Below, piece by piece: positions 35,731-36,502 of a stretch of 36,502 nucleotides of DNA (positions are counted from its first letter, which is position 1; every line of letters begins with the position of its first letter). The notes below the pieces were generated by a model, which searched no databases, was not told where the DNA came from, and worked only from the letters and a program-made list of their open reading frames with translations. Position numbers and translations under genes: made by a program. This DNA comes from Polyangia bacterium. GTDB lineage: Bacteria > Myxococcota_A > Polyangia > Polyangiales > Polyangiaceae. Where the stretch lies: the NCBI GenBank assembly GCA_030426145.1, contig JAUHZF010000046.1, positions 1 to 36,502 of the forward strand, given 5' to 3'.

Positions 35731-36502
35731 GTGCCCGCCTCGGCCGAGGTGCTGGGCTTGCGCCACGGCCCTGTTCACGCCGAGCTGCGCATCAATGATG
35801 AAGGGGTTTGGCTGGTGGAAATTGCGGGTCGATCCATCGGTGGCTTGTGCTCCCAAACGCTGCAATTCGGCACCGACGCGTCACTGGAAGAGCTGATTGT
35901 GCGGCAGGCCCTCGGCCGAGACTTAGGCGATTTGTCGCCGCCCGCCAGCGCCCGCGGCGTGATGATGATTCCCATTCCGGCAGCGGGACTGCTGCGCGGC
36001 GTGGATGGCATCGAGCAGGCCAAAGCGGTCGCCCACGTCACCGACATCGACATCACCGCGCCGCTCAACCACACGCTGACGCCCCTGCCGGAAGGCGACG
36101 CCTACTACCGGTACCTGATCCGCTACTTCACGACCACCAACCGCCGCGTGATCAACGTCGCCAACATCAATTCGGCGCTGGGCTTCCGCTTCCGCATTAC
36201 GGGGCTGCAGTTTCAGGAAGCCCGCGACCTGGCGCTCCTGCTGCGCGCGGGTGCGCTGGCGGCGCCCATGTACATCGTCGAGGAGCGCACCGTGGGCGCG
36301 AGCCTCGGTGACGACAACATCCGTCAGGGGCAGGAGTCGCTGCTGGTAGGCCTCGCCCTGGTGGTGGTGTTCATGCTCGTCTACTACAAGTGGTTCGGCT
36401 TCGCGGCCAATCTGGCGCTGGCGGCCAACCTCATCATGATCGTCGCCATCATGTCGATCCTGGGCGCAACGCTGACCATGCCGGGCATCGCCGGTATCGT
36501 GC
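35731..36502 (+). CDS. Chimeric open frame: ATP-grasp fragment running into a SecD fragment (cut at right edge)
   Basis: A stop-free frame of 257 codons follows directly on the previous TAG. The first about 125 residues are the end of an ATP-grasp enzyme (HGPVHAELRINDEGVWLVE, IAGRSIGGLCSQTLQF, LEELIVRQALGRDLGDLS, TLTPLPEGD). From about 36105-36130 onward it is the C-terminal part of the Sec translocon subunit SecD (RRVINVANINSALGFRFRIT, then EARDLALLLRAGALAAPMYI, VEERTVGASLGDDNI and membrane helices to TMPGIAGIV). The SecD type resembles proteobacterial stand-alone SecD. Codons such as TTA, CAA, GAT and ATT are commoner than in the rest of the window. A real ATP-grasp-SecD fusion is not known to me; an assembly chimera is more likely. 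Confidence 0.7.
   Translation, partial: MPASAEVLGLRHGPVHAELRINDEGVWLVEIAGRSIGGLCSQTLQFGTDASLEELIVRQALGRDLGDLSPPASARGVMMIPIPAAGLLRGVDGIEQAKAVAHVTDIDITAPLNHTLTPLPEGDAYYRYLIRYFTTTNRRVINVANINSALGFRFRITGLQFQEARDLALLLRAGALAAPMYIVEERTVGASLGDDNIRQGQESLLVGLALVVVFMLVYYKWFGFAANLALAANLIMIVAIMSILGATLTMPGIAGIV

Overview
The window is high-GC DNA (about 65-70% by eye) with dense, tightly packed genes, many GTG starts, several Ser/Thr kinase-type genes, lipoproteins with long Pro/Ala linkers, and a GYF-transmembrane-AgmX-like protein. Together these suggest a member of the Myxococcota (perhaps Polyangiales or Sandaracinaceae type). This is inference from gene content; no marker search was possible. I see no insertion sequence, prophage, CRISPR array or replication origin.

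Layout. 1-2203 (minus): rmlB-rmlA, making dTDP-4-keto-6-deoxyglucose for surface polysaccharide; rmlA runs off the left edge. 2204-4359: a small diheme c-type lipoprotein, a frameshifted small gene behind a YkgJ-type cysteine-cluster protein, tRNA-Gly(GCC) with promoter and terminator, and an internally duplicated SH3-like protein. 4661-8147: a bifunctional Rel (p)ppGpp synthetase/hydrolase divergent from HemW, their ATG codons overlapping. 8436-21249 (minus): a long polycistron-like series oppA-B-C-D-F, esterase-like lipoprotein, Ser/Thr kinase, small membrane protein, glutamine-synthetase-like ligase, iron alcohol dehydrogenase, and then a fatty-acid hydroxylase behind two palindromes. Most junctions are 1-4 bp stop/start overlaps or gaps below 15 bp. 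21301-28402 (plus): a 1364-residue orphan lipoprotein, a small lipoprotein, a pseudokinase-GYF-TM-AgmX-like fusion, and a solitary MlaF-like ATPase with an altered H-loop. 28481-30897: an SDR/TetR divergent pair and a TraB-like membrane protein. 30974-35345: glycogen phosphorylase, clpS, and the first half of clpA.

The last ~1.2 kb (from about 35348) is not a normal locus. ClpA stops after its first AAA sensor region and continues in frame into an RsmB-like scrap and an acidic tail. An ATP-grasp fragment then runs in frame into a SecD fragment. Base and codon usage change there too. I read this as a chimeric contig end unless reads prove otherwise.

The most distinctive native signal is a family of low-complexity repeat islands (4422-4636, 8148-8337, 28407-28474, 29977-30110). 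Each lies exactly between two convergent stop codons. Each is built the same way: heptamers of GAGGTTC type followed by hexamers of CGAGNN type. Four of the five convergent junctions carry one, and I see none at divergent or tandem junctions.

How the genes may work together: the opp operon would import peptides. The co-directional ligase/dehydrogenase pair could process an amine or alcohol through a gamma-glutamyl route. The Ser/Thr kinase in the same operon and the pseudokinase across the divergent promoter suggest a signalling layer around this envelope and nutrient locus. These links rest on position only.
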